Positions 17,883 to 28,253 are shown, numbered from the stretch's first letter. The stretch is 64,000 nucleotides of DNA from Dehalococcoidia bacterium (GCA_022827945.1 JAJEIT010000026.1:1-64000); one strand, 5' to 3'. Numbers and translations are program-made. Notes: generated by a model not told the origin, from the letters alone.

Positions 17883-18038
17883 TTGGCCGTCCCACCAGTC
17901 AACGTCATCGAGGAGGGCGCCGCCCGGTTGGCCGGCAGGGACTACTTGCGGACCGAACTACGGCGGATGGAATTGACACTCGGTGGAGCCATGGTCGCTG
18001 TCGCCGGGGTCGCGATCGCAATCGCGGAACTCTTCTAG
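17883..18038 (+). pseudogene. Truncated tandem duplicate of the preceding small TM gene
   Basis: LAVPPVNVIEEGAARLAGRDYLRTELRRMELTLGGAMVAVAGVAIAIAELF, aligning with the C-terminal two-thirds of the 17646 product. Confidence 0.65.
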
Positions 18039-18045
18039 TGAAGAA

Positions 18046-19737
18046 CTAGGCCCAGACCTCGTCGATCAGCGCGTCCTCGATGTCGAAGGTCGAGGGGCCG
18101 TCGGGCATGGGCAGGGGCTCGTCCCGGAGCCACTGGGGCAGGCGGTCGTCCTCGCGGTCGAAGCCGGCGCGCCGGTTGAACTCGCGCTCTGTCTCGATCG
18201 CGTCGCGCGAGAGCGCCAGCAGCTCGTCCTCGGACAGCGGCTCGCCGAAGCGCTCGCTGATGAACGCCGCCATGTCGCCCGGAAGCGCGTTCGTGAACTG
18301 GCACACCCCCACCGAGTCGACCGCCATCATCGTGAGCTGCTCCTGGCGGCTCTGCTTCACGAGCGTGTCCGGCGTCGCTCCCCGCGCCGTCACCATCCCG
18401 GCCGTGTGGTCGGCGCCCTGCGGACTGCTGCTGTAGGTGATGCCCATCCCTTTCAGCGTGCGCGGCTCCCAGGCCGGGAGCCCCTGGCCCTTCACGACCG
18501 GTACCCGGTCGATGCCGTAGGTCGCGGCAACGTGCGCCGTGCCGCCCCCGATGATGCGTCCCAGCGGCGTGCCCCCGCGGACGTCCTCGTCCAGCAGCCG
18601 CTTCGTCCCCTCCCAGTCGCCCCACGCCAGCACGCCCGCCTCCATCGCCACGCCAATCGCGTTCCCCACCTCGATCGTGTCCAGCCCGATGTCGTCGCAG
18701 AGCCGGTCCAGCTCGGCCACCGCGTCGGCGGGACCGATCTCCAGGTTCGAGCCGAGCAGCGCGATCGTCTCGAATTCCAGCGCCGTGGTGACGTGCTCGC
18801 CGTGCTCGTCGTTGTAGAGGATGGCGCACTTGATGATGCAGCCCGCCATGCAGGGAAGCATCTTGCCGCCGCGCTCCTTGCCAAGCTCCTCGATTACCTG
18901 GCCGCTGATCGAATCCGCGTGCTCCCAGCTTCCCTCCCGGTGGTTGCGGGTCGGCATCGAGAGCACGTTGTCGCGATTCACGAACTTGATGACGCCCGCC
19001 GTGCCGTAGCGGCTCGTGTTGTGGACGCGCGGGTCGTCCAGCACCATCTTGCTGAACTTCACCACTTCGCCCTTGAACTCCTTCGCGTTCTCCCCGGGAA
19101 CCGTGCGAACGCCCTCGGCGTCGTCCACGACGATCGCCTTCAGGCCCTTCGCCCCCATCACGGCCCCCGGTCCGCCCCGCGCCGCGTGACGCGTCGGGCG
19201 GCCCTCCGGGTCCGTCACCGCCACCGAGGCGGAGGCCATGCGGTGCTCGCCCGCCGGCCCGATGGTCGCGGCGGCGCGTGTCCGCAGCGCCTCGCCCACG
19301 AGCTCGCGGTGAAGGTCGTAGTTGCTGCGCCCCGCGAGGTCGTCCGCCCCCGAGAGACGCGCGCCCTTGCCGTCGATGTCGAGCCGCTTCCAGCCGTCGG
19401 CGGAAGCGCCCGAAACGACGATCGCCTTGATCCCGAGCCGCGCCAGCCGGTGCCCCAGCTGCCCGCCGACGTTCGCTTCCTTCGTGCCGCCCGTGAGGGG
19501 GCTCTTGAAGCCGAAACTCGTGCGCCCGCTCGTGGTGACGGCCGTACCCGCCAGTAGCCCCGGCGCGATGAACAGCTTCGCCGCCTCACTCAGGGGGTGG
19601 ATGCGGGCGTCCGTCTCCTCAAGGAGCATCCGCGAGGTCAGGGAGCGCCCGCCGAGGAGCGCGTACGCCTCGGGCGCGCGCTCTTCGGTCACGTGGCCCG
19701 TGGTCATGTCCACGCGGATGATGCGATCGATGGCCAT
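18046..19737 (-). CDS. Aldehyde ferredoxin oxidoreductase family protein
   Basis: IDRIIRVDMTTGHVTEE, GGRSLTSRMLLEE, CMAGCIIKC, DSVGVCQFTN. Confidence 0.9.
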   Translation of the reverse strand: MAIDRIIRVDMTTGHVTEERAPEAYALLGGRSLTSRMLLEETDARIHPLSEAAKLFIAPGLLAGTAVTTSGRTSFGFKSPLTGGTKEANVGGQLGHRLARLGIKAIVVSGASADGWKRLDIDGKGARLSGADDLAGRSNYDLHRELVGEALRTRAAATIGPAGEHRMASASVAVTDPEGRPTRHAARGGPGAVMGAKGLKAIVVDDAEGVRTVPGENAKEFKGEVVKFSKMVLDDPRVHNTSRYGTAGVIKFVNRDNVLSMPTRNHREGSWEHADSISGQVIEELGKERGGKMLPCMAGCIIKCAILYNDEHGEHVTTALEFETIALLGSNLEIGPADAVAELDRLCDDIGLDTIEVGNAIGVAMEAGVLAWGDWEGTKRLLDEDVRGGTPLGRIIGGGTAHVAATYGIDRVPVVKGQGLPAWEPRTLKGMGITYSSSPQGADHTAGMVTARGATPDTLVKQSRQEQLTMMAVDSVGVCQFTNALPGDMAAFISERFGEPLSEDELLALSRDAIETEREFNRRAGFDREDDRLPQWLRDEPLPMPDGPSTFDIEDALIDEVWA

Positions 19738-19873
19738 GCGGATGGCTGCTCCCGGTCTGACTGTTAAGGGACGGAGGGACGGTTATCGTACAGTAGCGCC
19801 CGCTGAAGGCGAGCGCGGCGCCTTCCTTCAACGTGTTACACAAATCGCGTCTTTCGAACATGTCGCCGGGGAT

Positions 19874-19902
19874 GTGTTACAGAAATCCGATTTCTGTAAC
19901 AC
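19874..19902. promoter_or_regulatory. 29-bp perfect palindrome (operator or terminator)
   Basis: gtgttacagaaatc-c-gatttctgtaacac; related half-site acgtgttacacaaatc at 19831. Confidence 0.6.
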
Positions 19903-19911
19903 GTGGCCCGT

Positions 19912-20793
19912 CTAGAAGAGCGGGTCGAGCCATCGTGGCGCGACCACCGCCAGCGTCAGCCAGACCGTGCCCGCCCCCAGCGCCGCCACCGCCAGTTCCG
20001 GCAGCACGCGCAACGGCGCCGCGACCGCTGCCGAACGCGCGTAGGCGGGCCATCGGCGAAAGCCCCACAGCACCCCTGCCGCCAGCGCTCCCAGCAGCAA
20101 CCCGCCCACGTGCCCGCCCAGTGAGATCCCGGGAATCGTCAACGAGATGACGATGTTGATCAGGAGGAAGCCCAGCACCCCCGAGTCCTGCCGGTTGAAG
20201 CGCGACGCCCGCTCCGCCACCGCGATCGCCCCGCCCAGCCCGAACACCGCCCCCGAGGCCCCGGCCGTGAACGCGTTCGGGTCGAGCACGAGCGCTCCCA
20301 GCGAGCCCCCCAGCATCGACACCCCGTAGATCAGCAGCAGCCGCGCCCCGCCGATGCCGGGCTCGAGCATTCGCCCCAGCCACCACAGCACCAGCATGTT
20401 CATCCCCAGGTGCAGCAGGCCGTAGTGCAGGAACCCCGAGGTCACCAGCCGCCAGTACTCGCCGCTGTCGACCAGGCGCCCCTGCAGGGCGTAGTCGAAG
20501 TGCACCGACGTGACCGTGCCGCCCCAGAGCGACACGTCCCCGGTCGCGGCGGCCACCACGAACCAGACGAGCACGTTGACCCCGATGAGCGCCGTGGTCA
20601 CCACCGGGCGCTGCCGCGCCGCCAGCGAGAACTGCCGCGTCCGCCGCAGCCCCGCCCGCACGCAGTCCGGGCACTGGAACCCGACCGCCGCCGAAACCAT
20701 GCACTCGGTGCAGATCGGCCGTTCGCAGCGCTGGCAGCGGACCGCAGCCGCGCGCCGCTCGTGCCGGTAGCAGGGGGCTGTGCGAGTGGTCAC
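19912..20793 (-). CDS. Rhomboid-family intramembrane serine protease with N-terminal zinc-binding (B-box-like) motif
   Basis: CYRHERRAAAVRCQRCERPICTECM...CPDC; GASGAVFGLGG; TATACT-N6-GTG start. Confidence 0.9.
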   Translation of the reverse strand: MTTRTAPCYRHERRAAAVRCQRCERPICTECMVSAAVGFQCPDCVRAGLRRTRQFSLAARQRPVVTTALIGVNVLVWFVVAAATGDVSLWGGTVTSVHFDYALQGRLVDSGEYWRLVTSGFLHYGLLHLGMNMLVLWWLGRMLEPGIGGARLLLIYGVSMLGGSLGALVLDPNAFTAGASGAVFGLGGAIAVAERASRFNRQDSGVLGFLLINIVISLTIPGISLGGHVGGLLLGALAAGVLWGFRRWPAYARSAAVAAPLRVLPELAVAALGAGTVWLTLAVVAPRWLDPLF

Positions 20794-20895
20794 ACCGTGA
20801 GTATAGGGAGGCCGCCCCCTCGTCTTGGAGTGGAGCGTGTCTTCCCCGTACCCTCCGTGGCGACCGGCGGTCAGTCGCCGGCGGAGGACGCGTCG

Positions 20896-21858
20896 ATGGA
20901 AGCCCCGGCCCCGGAGCCTGCCGCCTTCCAGTTGTGGCTCCGAACCCTCGACGGTTACGGCGATGCCGAAGTGCTCGCCCTCCACCCGGTCGAAGGCGGC
21001 GCCTCCAACGTGATCCTGCGGGCGAACCTCGCGAACGCGCCCCTCCCCGCCGTCCTCCTCCGCCTGCAACGCGAGCGCGGCATCTTCGAGCCCTACGACG
21101 TCGCCCGCGAGGCGGCCGTGCTCCGCCGCCTCGCCCCCTCCCCCGTCCCCGTCCCCGCCGTCGTCGGCGAGGAACCCGATGCGGCTGCCCTCGGAGCGCC
21201 ATTTGTCGTGCTGGAGTGGGTCGACGCGCCGCACATGGGCGTCGCCGGTCCGGAGGCGAGCTTCAGCGCCTACGCCGCCATGGTCGTCCGCATCCACGCC
21301 CTCGACTGGCGCGCGCTCGGCCTCGACGAGGTGCTCGCCGTCCCCGCCTCTGCCGCGGCCGCCACCCGCGCCGAGATCGAGGTCATAGGCGAGCGCATGG
21401 AGCGCTTCCCCGGCGCCGATGCCCCCATCCTCCGCCGCGCCCTGGACGCCCTCCGCGAGCGCGTCCCCGAAGGAGCGCCCGTCGGCTTCTGCCAGGGCGA
21501 CATCAACGTCTTCAACTACCTCTTCCGCCGGGGCGAGGTGGCCGCCGTCGTCGACTGGGAGCAGGCTCGGCTCGGCGATGTCCGCAACGACGTCGGCCAG
21601 GTGCTCGCCCTCGGCCACCTGAAGGGCGCCCCCTTCGGGCCCGCCCGCGAGCAGTTCTTCCAGCAAGCCTACGAAGGCGCCCGCGCCGCCGGTGCGCTCA
21701 CCGACATGGAGTTCTTCCGCGCCCGCTGGCTCTTCGAGCTGGGCGTCATCTACCACGGCTGGCGCGCCTTCAACGATGACCTCCCCTGGTACACCTGGAA
21801 CCACCTGGAAGAGCTGCTGGAGCTGGCCCTCGCCGAGCTCAACCGCCCCGGCCGCTGA
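20896..21858 (+). CDS. Aminoglycoside phosphotransferase (APH) family kinase
   Basis: GFCQGDINVFNYLFRRGEVAAVVDWEQARLGDVRNDVGQ. Confidence 0.85.
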   Translation: MEAPAPEPAAFQLWLRTLDGYGDAEVLALHPVEGGASNVILRANLANAPLPAVLLRLQRERGIFEPYDVAREAAVLRRLAPSPVPVPAVVGEEPDAAALGAPFVVLEWVDAPHMGVAGPEASFSAYAAMVVRIHALDWRALGLDEVLAVPASAAAATRAEIEVIGERMERFPGADAPILRRALDALRERVPEGAPVGFCQGDINVFNYLFRRGEVAAVVDWEQARLGDVRNDVGQVLALGHLKGAPFGPAREQFFQQAYEGARAAGALTDMEFFRARWLFELGVIYHGWRAFNDDLPWYTWNHLEELLELALAELNRPGR

Positions 21859-21860
21859 AC

Positions 21861-21904
21861 CCTTCACGCCGCGTTAACGGACCATTAATCGCCCGTTCAT
21901 ACGG
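21861..21904 (+). promoter_or_regulatory. Pho box: four 11-bp direct repeats
   Basis: TTCA(21863)/TTAA(21874)/TTAA(21885)/TTCA(21896) at exact 11-bp spacing upstream of pstC. Confidence 0.75.
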
Positions 21905-22008
21905 TCCGCAGGAGTGGCGCGAACGGAGATCTTCCCCGGTCTGTTAACAGCCCTGCTGGATGCTCCCCCGGTGAGTGGACTCGGTCCCCCGCAGGCAGGA
22001 GGCGGCGC

Positions 22009-22956
22009 GTGGCGCTAGCCGGCCCCCCCGACGGCTCCGACCTCGCCGACGCCCTGCGCAAGCGGCCCCTCCGCCGCCCCGGCGAGAACCTCATCGTCGT
22101 CGCCCTCGTGCTCTGCGCGGCCGTCTCCATCGCGACCACCTTCGCCATCATCTATGTGCTCTTCTCCGATGCCATCGGCTTCTTCCGGGAGATCTCCTTC
22201 TGGCACTTCTTCAACCCCGGAAACGAGTGGCAGACGCTCTTCGATCCGCGCAGCTTCGGCGTCTGGGAGCTCGTCCTCGGAACGGTCAATGTCACCCTCT
22301 GGTCGATGGTCATCGCCCTCCCCCTCGGCCTCGCCGCCGCCGTCTACCTGAGCGAGTACGCCCACGTCCAGACGCGGCGCTTCCTCAAGCCCCTCCTCGA
22401 GCTGCTCGCCGGCGTTCCCACCGTCGTCTACGCCTACTTCGCCCTCACTTTCATCTCCGACGATGTCCTCCTGCCCCTCCTCGGCGGGAACGTCTCGTTC
22501 TTCAACTCGCTCTCCGCCAGCATCATGCTCGGCGTCATGATCCTGCCGATCATCGCGTCCGTCTCCGAGGACGCGATGGCGAGCGTCCCCCGCGACCTGC
22601 GCGAAGCCGCCTACGGCCTCGGCGCCACCCGCCTCGAGGTCGCCTTCCGCGTCGTCTTCCCCGCCGCCATCTCCGGCATCATGGCCGCCATCCTCCTGGC
22701 CATCGCCCGCGTCATCGGCGAGACGATGATCGTGGCCGTCGCGGCCGGCTCGACCCCCAACCTCAGCCTCTCGCCCCTCGAGAGCATCCAGACCATGACG
22801 GGCTACATGCTCCAGGTCGCCCTGGGTGATGCCGCCCGCGGCACCACCGACTACACCTCGCTCTTCGCGGTGGGCGCGCTCCTCTTCCTCATGACCTTCG
22901 TCCTCAACGTGGCGGCCCAGATCATCGTCCGCCGCTTCCGGGAGGCGTACGAGTAA
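22009..22956 (+). CDS. pstC: Phosphate ABC transporter permease
   Basis: ABC permease signature EDAMASVPRDLREAAYGLGATRLEV; precedes pstA. Confidence 0.92.
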   Translation: MALAGPPDGSDLADALRKRPLRRPGENLIVVALVLCAAVSIATTFAIIYVLFSDAIGFFREISFWHFFNPGNEWQTLFDPRSFGVWELVLGTVNVTLWSMVIALPLGLAAAVYLSEYAHVQTRRFLKPLLELLAGVPTVVYAYFALTFISDDVLLPLLGGNVSFFNSLSASIMLGVMILPIIASVSEDAMASVPRDLREAAYGLGATRLEVAFRVVFPAAISGIMAAILLAIARVIGETMIVAVAAGSTPNLSLSPLESIQTMTGYMLQVALGDAARGTTDYTSLFAVGALLFLMTFVLNVAAQIIVRRFREAYE

Positions 22957-23864
22957 TGAGCGCCGCCGAGACCACCACGCAAGCCGCCGTCACCCTCCAG
23001 GCCGAGGGAAGCGTCGCCCGGCGCCAGACCTGGTCACGGGCTTCGCGCTGGATCCTCCTCGTCGCCACCCTCCTCGGCCTCGTCGTCCTCGTCATCCTCG
23101 GCATCGACAACGCCATCGTCGGCATCCCCTCGCTCGACTGGGACTTCCTCTCGAACTACCCGTCGCGCTTCGCAGAGCGGGCGGGTATCCGCTCCAGCAT
23201 CCTCGGCTCGGTCTGGGTGCTCGTCTTCACGGTCATCCTCGCCATCCCCGTCGCCGTGGGCGCCGCCGTCTGGATGGAGGAGTTCGCCCCCCAGAACGCC
23301 ATCCTCACCACCGTCCGCCTCAATATCGCCAACCTCGCGGGCGTGCCCAGCATCATCTACGGCATCCTCGGCCTGGCCGTCTTCGTGCGGCTCATGGAGC
23401 TGGGCCCGAGCATCCTCGCCGGCGCTCTCACCCTCGCCCTCATGATCCTGCCGATGACCGTCATCACCTCCGTCGAAGCCATCAGTCAGGTGCCGCCGAG
23501 CATCCGTGAGGGCTCCCTCGCCCTGGGCGCCACGCGCTGGCAGACCGTCTGGAACCACGTGCTCCCCGGCGCCATGCCGGGCATCCTCACGGGCACCATC
23601 CTCGCCGTTGCCCGCGCCGCCGGCGAGACCGCCGCCCTCATCATGATCGGCGCCTTCACCTTCATCGCCTTCGACCCCTCCCTCAGCTTCGGCGGCCTGT
23701 TCGACTCGTTCACCACGCTGCCGATCCAGGTCTACAACTGGACGATCCGCCCGCAGCCGGAGTTCCGCGCGAACGCCGCCGCCGGAATCATCGTCCTCAT
23801 GGTCGCCGTCATCGGCCTCAACGCCCTCGCGCTCGTTGTCCGCGACCGCCTGAGGCGCAACTGA
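22956..23864 (+). CDS. pstA: Phosphate ABC transporter permease
   Basis: VPPSIREGSLALGATRWQTVWNHVLPGAMPGILTG. Confidence 0.93.
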   Translation: MSAAETTTQAAVTLQAEGSVARRQTWSRASRWILLVATLLGLVVLVILGIDNAIVGIPSLDWDFLSNYPSRFAERAGIRSSILGSVWVLVFTVILAIPVAVGAAVWMEEFAPQNAILTTVRLNIANLAGVPSIIYGILGLAVFVRLMELGPSILAGALTLALMILPMTVITSVEAISQVPPSIREGSLALGATRWQTVWNHVLPGAMPGILTGTILAVARAAGETAALIMIGAFTFIAFDPSLSFGGLFDSFTTLPIQVYNWTIRPQPEFRANAAAGIIVLMVAVIGLNALALVVRDRLRRN

Positions 23865-23888
23865 CAGTAGTAGGATTGTGAGACCCAG

Positions 23889-24764
23889 ATGTCGATACGC
23901 GTTCGCGCAACCACCCCCACCGACGACCAGGCCCGGGAGGCCCTGCGCGGCAAGCCCGCGGCCGAGCACAAACCCTCGCAGAACGTCGCGAAGCCCGAGG
24001 GTGAGCTCGCCTTCTCCATCTCCGACCTGAGCCTCTGGTACAGCGGCAAGCAGGCCCTCACCAGGGTCGGCCTCGACATCCCCCGCAAGAAGGTCACGGC
24101 CCTCATCGGCCCCTCCGGCTGCGGCAAGAGCACCCTCATCCGCTGCCTCAACCGCATGAACGACCTCATCCCCGGCGTCACCATTGAGGGCAACGTCACC
24201 TACCGCAACGCCGACATCTACGGCTCCGACGTCGACCCCGTCGAGGTCCGCCGCCGCATCGGCATGGTCTTCCAGAAGCCCAACCCGTTCCCCAAGTCGA
24301 TCTACGACAACGTCGCCTTCGGCGCCCGCGTGAACGGCTTCCGCGGCAACCTCGACGACCTCGTCGAGAGCTCCCTGAAGCGCGCCGCCCTCTGGGACGA
24401 GGTGAAGGACGACCTGAAGAAGTCCGGGCTCGCCCTCTCCGGTGGTCAGCAGCAGCGCCTCTGCATCGCCCGCGCGCTCGCCAACAACCCCGACGTCATC
24501 CTCATGGACGAGCCCTGCTCCGCCCTCGATCCCATCGCCACCCTCAAGATCGAGGACCTGATGCGGGAACTGGCGACCGACTACACGATCGTCGTCGTGA
24601 CCCACAACATGCAGCAGGCCGCCCGTGTCTCCGACTACACCGCCTTCATGCTCACGGACGAGGAAATCACGGGGCAGCTTATCGAGTATGCTCCGACCGA
24701 AACGATGTTCACGCAGCCGGCGGATCAGCGCACGGAGGACTACATAAGCGGGCGTTTCGGTTAG
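23889..24764 (+). CDS. pstB: Phosphate ABC transporter ATP-binding protein
   Basis: Walker [35 protein letters not shown]. Confidence 0.95.
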   Translation: MSIRVRATTPTDDQAREALRGKPAAEHKPSQNVAKPEGELAFSISDLSLWYSGKQALTRVGLDIPRKKVTALIGPSGCGKSTLIRCLNRMNDLIPGVTIEGNVTYRNADIYGSDVDPVEVRRRIGMVFQKPNPFPKSIYDNVAFGARVNGFRGNLDDLVESSLKRAALWDEVKDDLKKSGLALSGGQQQRLCIARALANNPDVILMDEPCSALDPIATLKIEDLMRELATDYTIVVVTHNMQQAARVSDYTAFMLTDEEITGQLIEYAPTETMFTQPADQRTEDYISGRFG

Positions 24765-24778
24765 AAGGGCGGTGCCCC

Positions 24779-25447
24779 ATGTCCCGAGAGCTCTTCCACC
24801 AGGAGCTCACCGACCTCCAGGATGACGTGCTCATCCTCGGCTCCATGGCCGAGAAAGCAGTCGTCGACAGCGTCGAGTCGCTTCGCTCCGCCGACCTCGA
24901 GTGGTCCCAGCGCATCATCAACGAAGATGCCGCCATCAATAAGAAGCGCTTCGACATCGAGGAGCGCGCCATCTTCGTCATTGCCTCCCAGCAGCCCATG
25001 GCTACCGACCTGCGCGCCGTCATGAGCGCCTTCATGATCACCACCGACATCGAGCGCATCGGGGACCACGCCGAGGGTATCGCCCGCATCAACCTGCTCC
25101 TCGGCGCGTCCGAGGACGTCCCCCGCCGCATGGGCTACATCCCCGCCATGGCCGACCGCTCCATCGCCATGCTGAGGGACAGCCTCCAGGCCTATGTCGA
25201 ACGCAACGTCGACGAAGCCCGCCGCGTCTGCGACGCCGACGACGAGGTCGACCGCCTCCAGGACGCCGTCTACGAAGAGACCTTCCGCGGCATGATCGAG
25301 GACCCCTCCACGATCGAGCGCAACACCTACTACCTCTGGACCGCCCACAACCTCGAGCGCATCGCCGACCGCTGCACCAACATCTGCGAGCGTGTCATCT
25401 ACCTGGTCACCGGGCGCATGGAGGAGATCAACGTCTCCAAGTACTAG
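24779..25447 (+). CDS. phoU: Phosphate signalling complex protein
   Basis: LTDLQDDVLILGSMAEKAV..., ERIGDHAEGIARI, ERIADRCTNICERVIYLVTG. Confidence 0.94.
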   Translation: MSRELFHQELTDLQDDVLILGSMAEKAVVDSVESLRSADLEWSQRIINEDAAINKKRFDIEERAIFVIASQQPMATDLRAVMSAFMITTDIERIGDHAEGIARINLLLGASEDVPRRMGYIPAMADRSIAMLRDSLQAYVERNVDEARRVCDADDEVDRLQDAVYEETFRGMIEDPSTIERNTYYLWTAHNLERIADRCTNICERVIYLVTGRMEEINVSKY

Positions 25448-25514
25448 CCCGCGCCGGGCCACGCTGCGCCCGTTGCCTGGGCTGGCAGCGTAGGGTTCCC
25501 GGCATGAGGGCCGA

Positions 25515-26849
25515 GTGAACGGAGCGACGGCACTGCTGACACGCATCACCGAGCGGCATCCGTCCCTGCTGTATGCCGACTTCCGGCGCGTCTTCTGGAA
25601 CGCCTTCTTCGCGTCGGCAGCGTTCTGGACCTTGCTGCTCGCCCGCGGCTGGCTCGTGCATGAGCTCACCGGGAAGGGCTTCTGGGTCGGGGCGGTCACA
25701 TTCGCCGGCATGATCCCGCTGGCCCTCTCGGGTCCGATCGGCGGCGCCCTCGCCGACCGCGTCGACCGGCGGCTGATGGCCATCGGGGCCGACGCCGTCG
25801 GCATCCTCGCGGCCGGCGGCCTCGCCGCACTCACCCTCGCCGGGGCCATCGAGGCATGGCACGTGCTGCTGTTCGCGAGCATCGACGGCGTAGGGCGATC
25901 CTTCGGCATGCCCGCCGAGCAGGCGATCGTCCCGAACGTCGTCCGCGAGGAGCACCTGCTCAACGCCGTCGCCCTCTCCGGCATCACCCGCCACGGTTCT
26001 CGCATCGCCGGGCCGCTTCTCGGGGGCGCGCTGCTCACGACGCTCGGCGCGGGATCGGTCTTCGTGCTGTCCGGAGTATTCCTCGCGCTCGCGCTCCAGC
26101 AGCTCGTGCTGCTCGAATACCGCAGCGCGTCGCTTCCGGGCGGTGTCCGCAATGCCATTGCCATCGGCCCCGTGCTCCGCGATGTGCGCGAGGGCGTCTT
26201 CTACGTTGCGAGCGAGCCGCGTCTGATCGTCGTGCTCGTGCTCGTTGGCCTCCACTGCGGGGCGACGATGGCGTTCGACTCGATGATGCCTTCGCTCGCG
26301 ACGTCCGTTGGCGGGGGCGACGTCACCTACAGCAGCATCATCGTGGGCATCGGAGCGGGCGCGATCGTCGGGACGCTCATCATCTCGATGATCCAGAGCG
26401 AACCGGCGCTGGGACGGGTGTTCTTCCTTGTTGGCATCGGGAGCGGTGTCTCGCTGTTCGTGATCGGCATTGCCGCCACGCCGCACATCGCCGTCACCGG
26501 CGGTGTGCTCGCCGGTGCCACCCAGGCGAGCTTCATGGCGGTATCGGTGGTGTTCGTGCAGCGCGTCACCCCCGACGAGTTCCGCGCACGGGTGATGTCC
26601 CTCTACATCATGCTCGCCGCCGGACTGATGGCTTCTGTGAACTATGGATTCGGGTGGCTCTCGGATGACGTCGGCGTACGCCCGTTGCTGATCGTGGCGG
26701 GCACGCTCTGGTGCGCCGGCTTCGCCGCCGCCTCGATGTTCTTGCCCGAGGTTCGCTCGCTCGTGCGCAGCGGAAACTTCCGCGTGGTCCTGCCCCCCGT
26801 GGACGTGTCCGATGCCGCCATGCGTCCCGCGCCCGCCCGCGAGGAATAG
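25515..26849 (+). CDS. MFS transporter
   Basis: 12-TM-like pattern, GPIGGALADRVDRR. Confidence 0.85.
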   Translation: MNGATALLTRITERHPSLLYADFRRVFWNAFFASAAFWTLLLARGWLVHELTGKGFWVGAVTFAGMIPLALSGPIGGALADRVDRRLMAIGADAVGILAAGGLAALTLAGAIEAWHVLLFASIDGVGRSFGMPAEQAIVPNVVREEHLLNAVALSGITRHGSRIAGPLLGGALLTTLGAGSVFVLSGVFLALALQQLVLLEYRSASLPGGVRNAIAIGPVLRDVREGVFYVASEPRLIVVLVLVGLHCGATMAFDSMMPSLATSVGGGDVTYSSIIVGIGAGAIVGTLIISMIQSEPALGRVFFLVGIGSGVSLFVIGIAATPHIAVTGGVLAGATQASFMAVSVVFVQRVTPDEFRARVMSLYIMLAAGLMASVNYGFGWLSDDVGVRPLLIVAGTLWCAGFAAASMFLPEVRSLVRSGNFRVVLPPVDVSDAAMRPAPAREE

Positions 26850-26987
26850 TCGCTCGAAGAGCCCGACCGGACTCCGCGTTGCCCGTGTGGGCGCGCTGGC
26901 CGATACTGAACGGGCCCGCCGTATGGCGGGCTATCCGTCTGCGAGCCAGGGCGCTCCGCGGGCAGGGACTAGAGAGAACCGACAGGC

Positions 26988-27413
26988 ATGGCGAAGAAGG
27001 TCCGCGCAACGCTCACGCTCCAGATCGAGGCCGGGAAGGCGAATCCCGCGCCTCCCATCGGCCCCGCGCTCGGCCAGCACGGCGCCAACATCATGGAGTT
27101 CTGCAAGGAGTACAACTCCCGCACGCAGTCCCAGGCCGGGAACATCATCCCCGCCCAGCTCACCATCTACGAGGACCGCTCCTTCAGCTTCGTCCTCAAG
27201 ACGCCTCCCGCCGCCGACCTCCTGCGCAAGGCCGCGGGCGTCGAGAAGGGCGCCGGCGCCTCCAAGATCGAGAAAGCCGGAACCGTCACCTCCGCCGACA
27301 TCCGCCGCATCGCCGAAACCAAGATGCCCGACCTCAACGCCAACGACATCGAAGGCGCCATGAACATCATCGCCGGTACCGCCCGCAGCATGGGCATCGA
27401 CGTCGAGAACTAG
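26988..27413 (+). CDS. rplK: 50S ribosomal protein L11
   Basis: [33 protein letters not shown]. Confidence 0.97.
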   Translation: MAKKVRATLTLQIEAGKANPAPPIGPALGQHGANIMEFCKEYNSRTQSQAGNIIPAQLTIYEDRSFSFVLKTPPAADLLRKAAGVEKGAGASKIEKAGTVTSADIRRIAETKMPDLNANDIEGAMNIIAGTARSMGIDVEN

Positions 27414-27434
27414 CCCGGAGCCTGGAGAACCCTC

Positions 27435-28142
27435 ATGAAGCGTGGCAAGCGGTTCACCACCGCCACCGAGAAGATCAAGAGCGACCAGAAGTACTCCCCC
27501 GAGGAGGCCATCGGCCTCGTCAGGGAGACGGCCACCGCCAGGTTCGACGAGACCATCGAGATGCACATCCTGACGGGCCTCGACCCCCGTCACGCCGAGC
27601 AGCAGATCCGCGGCAGCACCGTGCTCCCCCACGGCCTCGGCAAAGAGGTCCGCATCGCCGTCTTCACCGAGGGCGAGCCCGCCCGCGAGGCCCAGGAAGC
27701 CGGCGCCGACATCGTCGGCGGCGACGACCTCATCCAGCAGGTCCAGGACGGCTTCACCGACTTCGACACCGCCATCGCCACCCGCGAGATGATGGGCAAG
27801 GTTGGCCGCCTCGGCCGCATCCTCGGCCCCCGCGGCCTCATGCCCAACCCCCGCGCCGGCACCGTCGTCGCCCCCGAGGACATCGCCCGCACCGTCACCG
27901 AGGCCAAGCGCGGCCGCGTCGAGTTTCGCCTGGACCGGCTCGCCAACATCCACGTGCCCCTCGGCAAGGCCTCCTTCGAGGCGGACAAGCTGCAGGACAA
28001 CATGGCCACCTTCATCGAGGCCATCAACGAGGCCCGCCCCGACGTGAAAGGCGCCTTCATCCGCTCGGTCACCATCACCAGCACCATGGGCCCCGCCATC
28101 GGCGTCGACGTGAACCAGGCGATGGCCCTCAAGCCCGCCTGA
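27435..28142 (+). CDS. rplA: 50S ribosomal protein L1
   Basis: GRILGPRGLMPNPRAGTV; follows rplK. Confidence 0.97.
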   Translation: MKRGKRFTTATEKIKSDQKYSPEEAIGLVRETATARFDETIEMHILTGLDPRHAEQQIRGSTVLPHGLGKEVRIAVFTEGEPAREAQEAGADIVGGDDLIQQVQDGFTDFDTAIATREMMGKVGRLGRILGPRGLMPNPRAGTVVAPEDIARTVTEAKRGRVEFRLDRLANIHVPLGKASFEADKLQDNMATFIEAINEARPDVKGAFIRSVTITSTMGPAIGVDVNQAMALKPA

Positions 28143-28171
28143 GCGAAGCGACCCAGCGCCCCAATCCGCCG

Positions 28172-28195
28172 GTCCGGCTCCTCGAGGAGCCGGAC
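28172..28195 (+). terminator. Hairpin downstream of rplA
   Basis: gtccggctcctcgaggagccggac perfect palindrome. Confidence 0.7.
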
Positions 28196-28253
28196 GTCAG
28201 TTAACGCCCGTGCGGTCACCCGCTACCATTCCCCTACCAGCAGGAGGTGCCTC

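Noticed and set aside
17983-19557. 524-aa plus-strand ORF
   Set aside because: Antisense to the aldehyde ferredoxin oxidoreductase gene; no recognisable domain.
23034-24605. 523-aa minus-strand ORF
   Set aside because: Antisense to pstA/pstB; Glu/Asp/Gly-rich shadow ORF.
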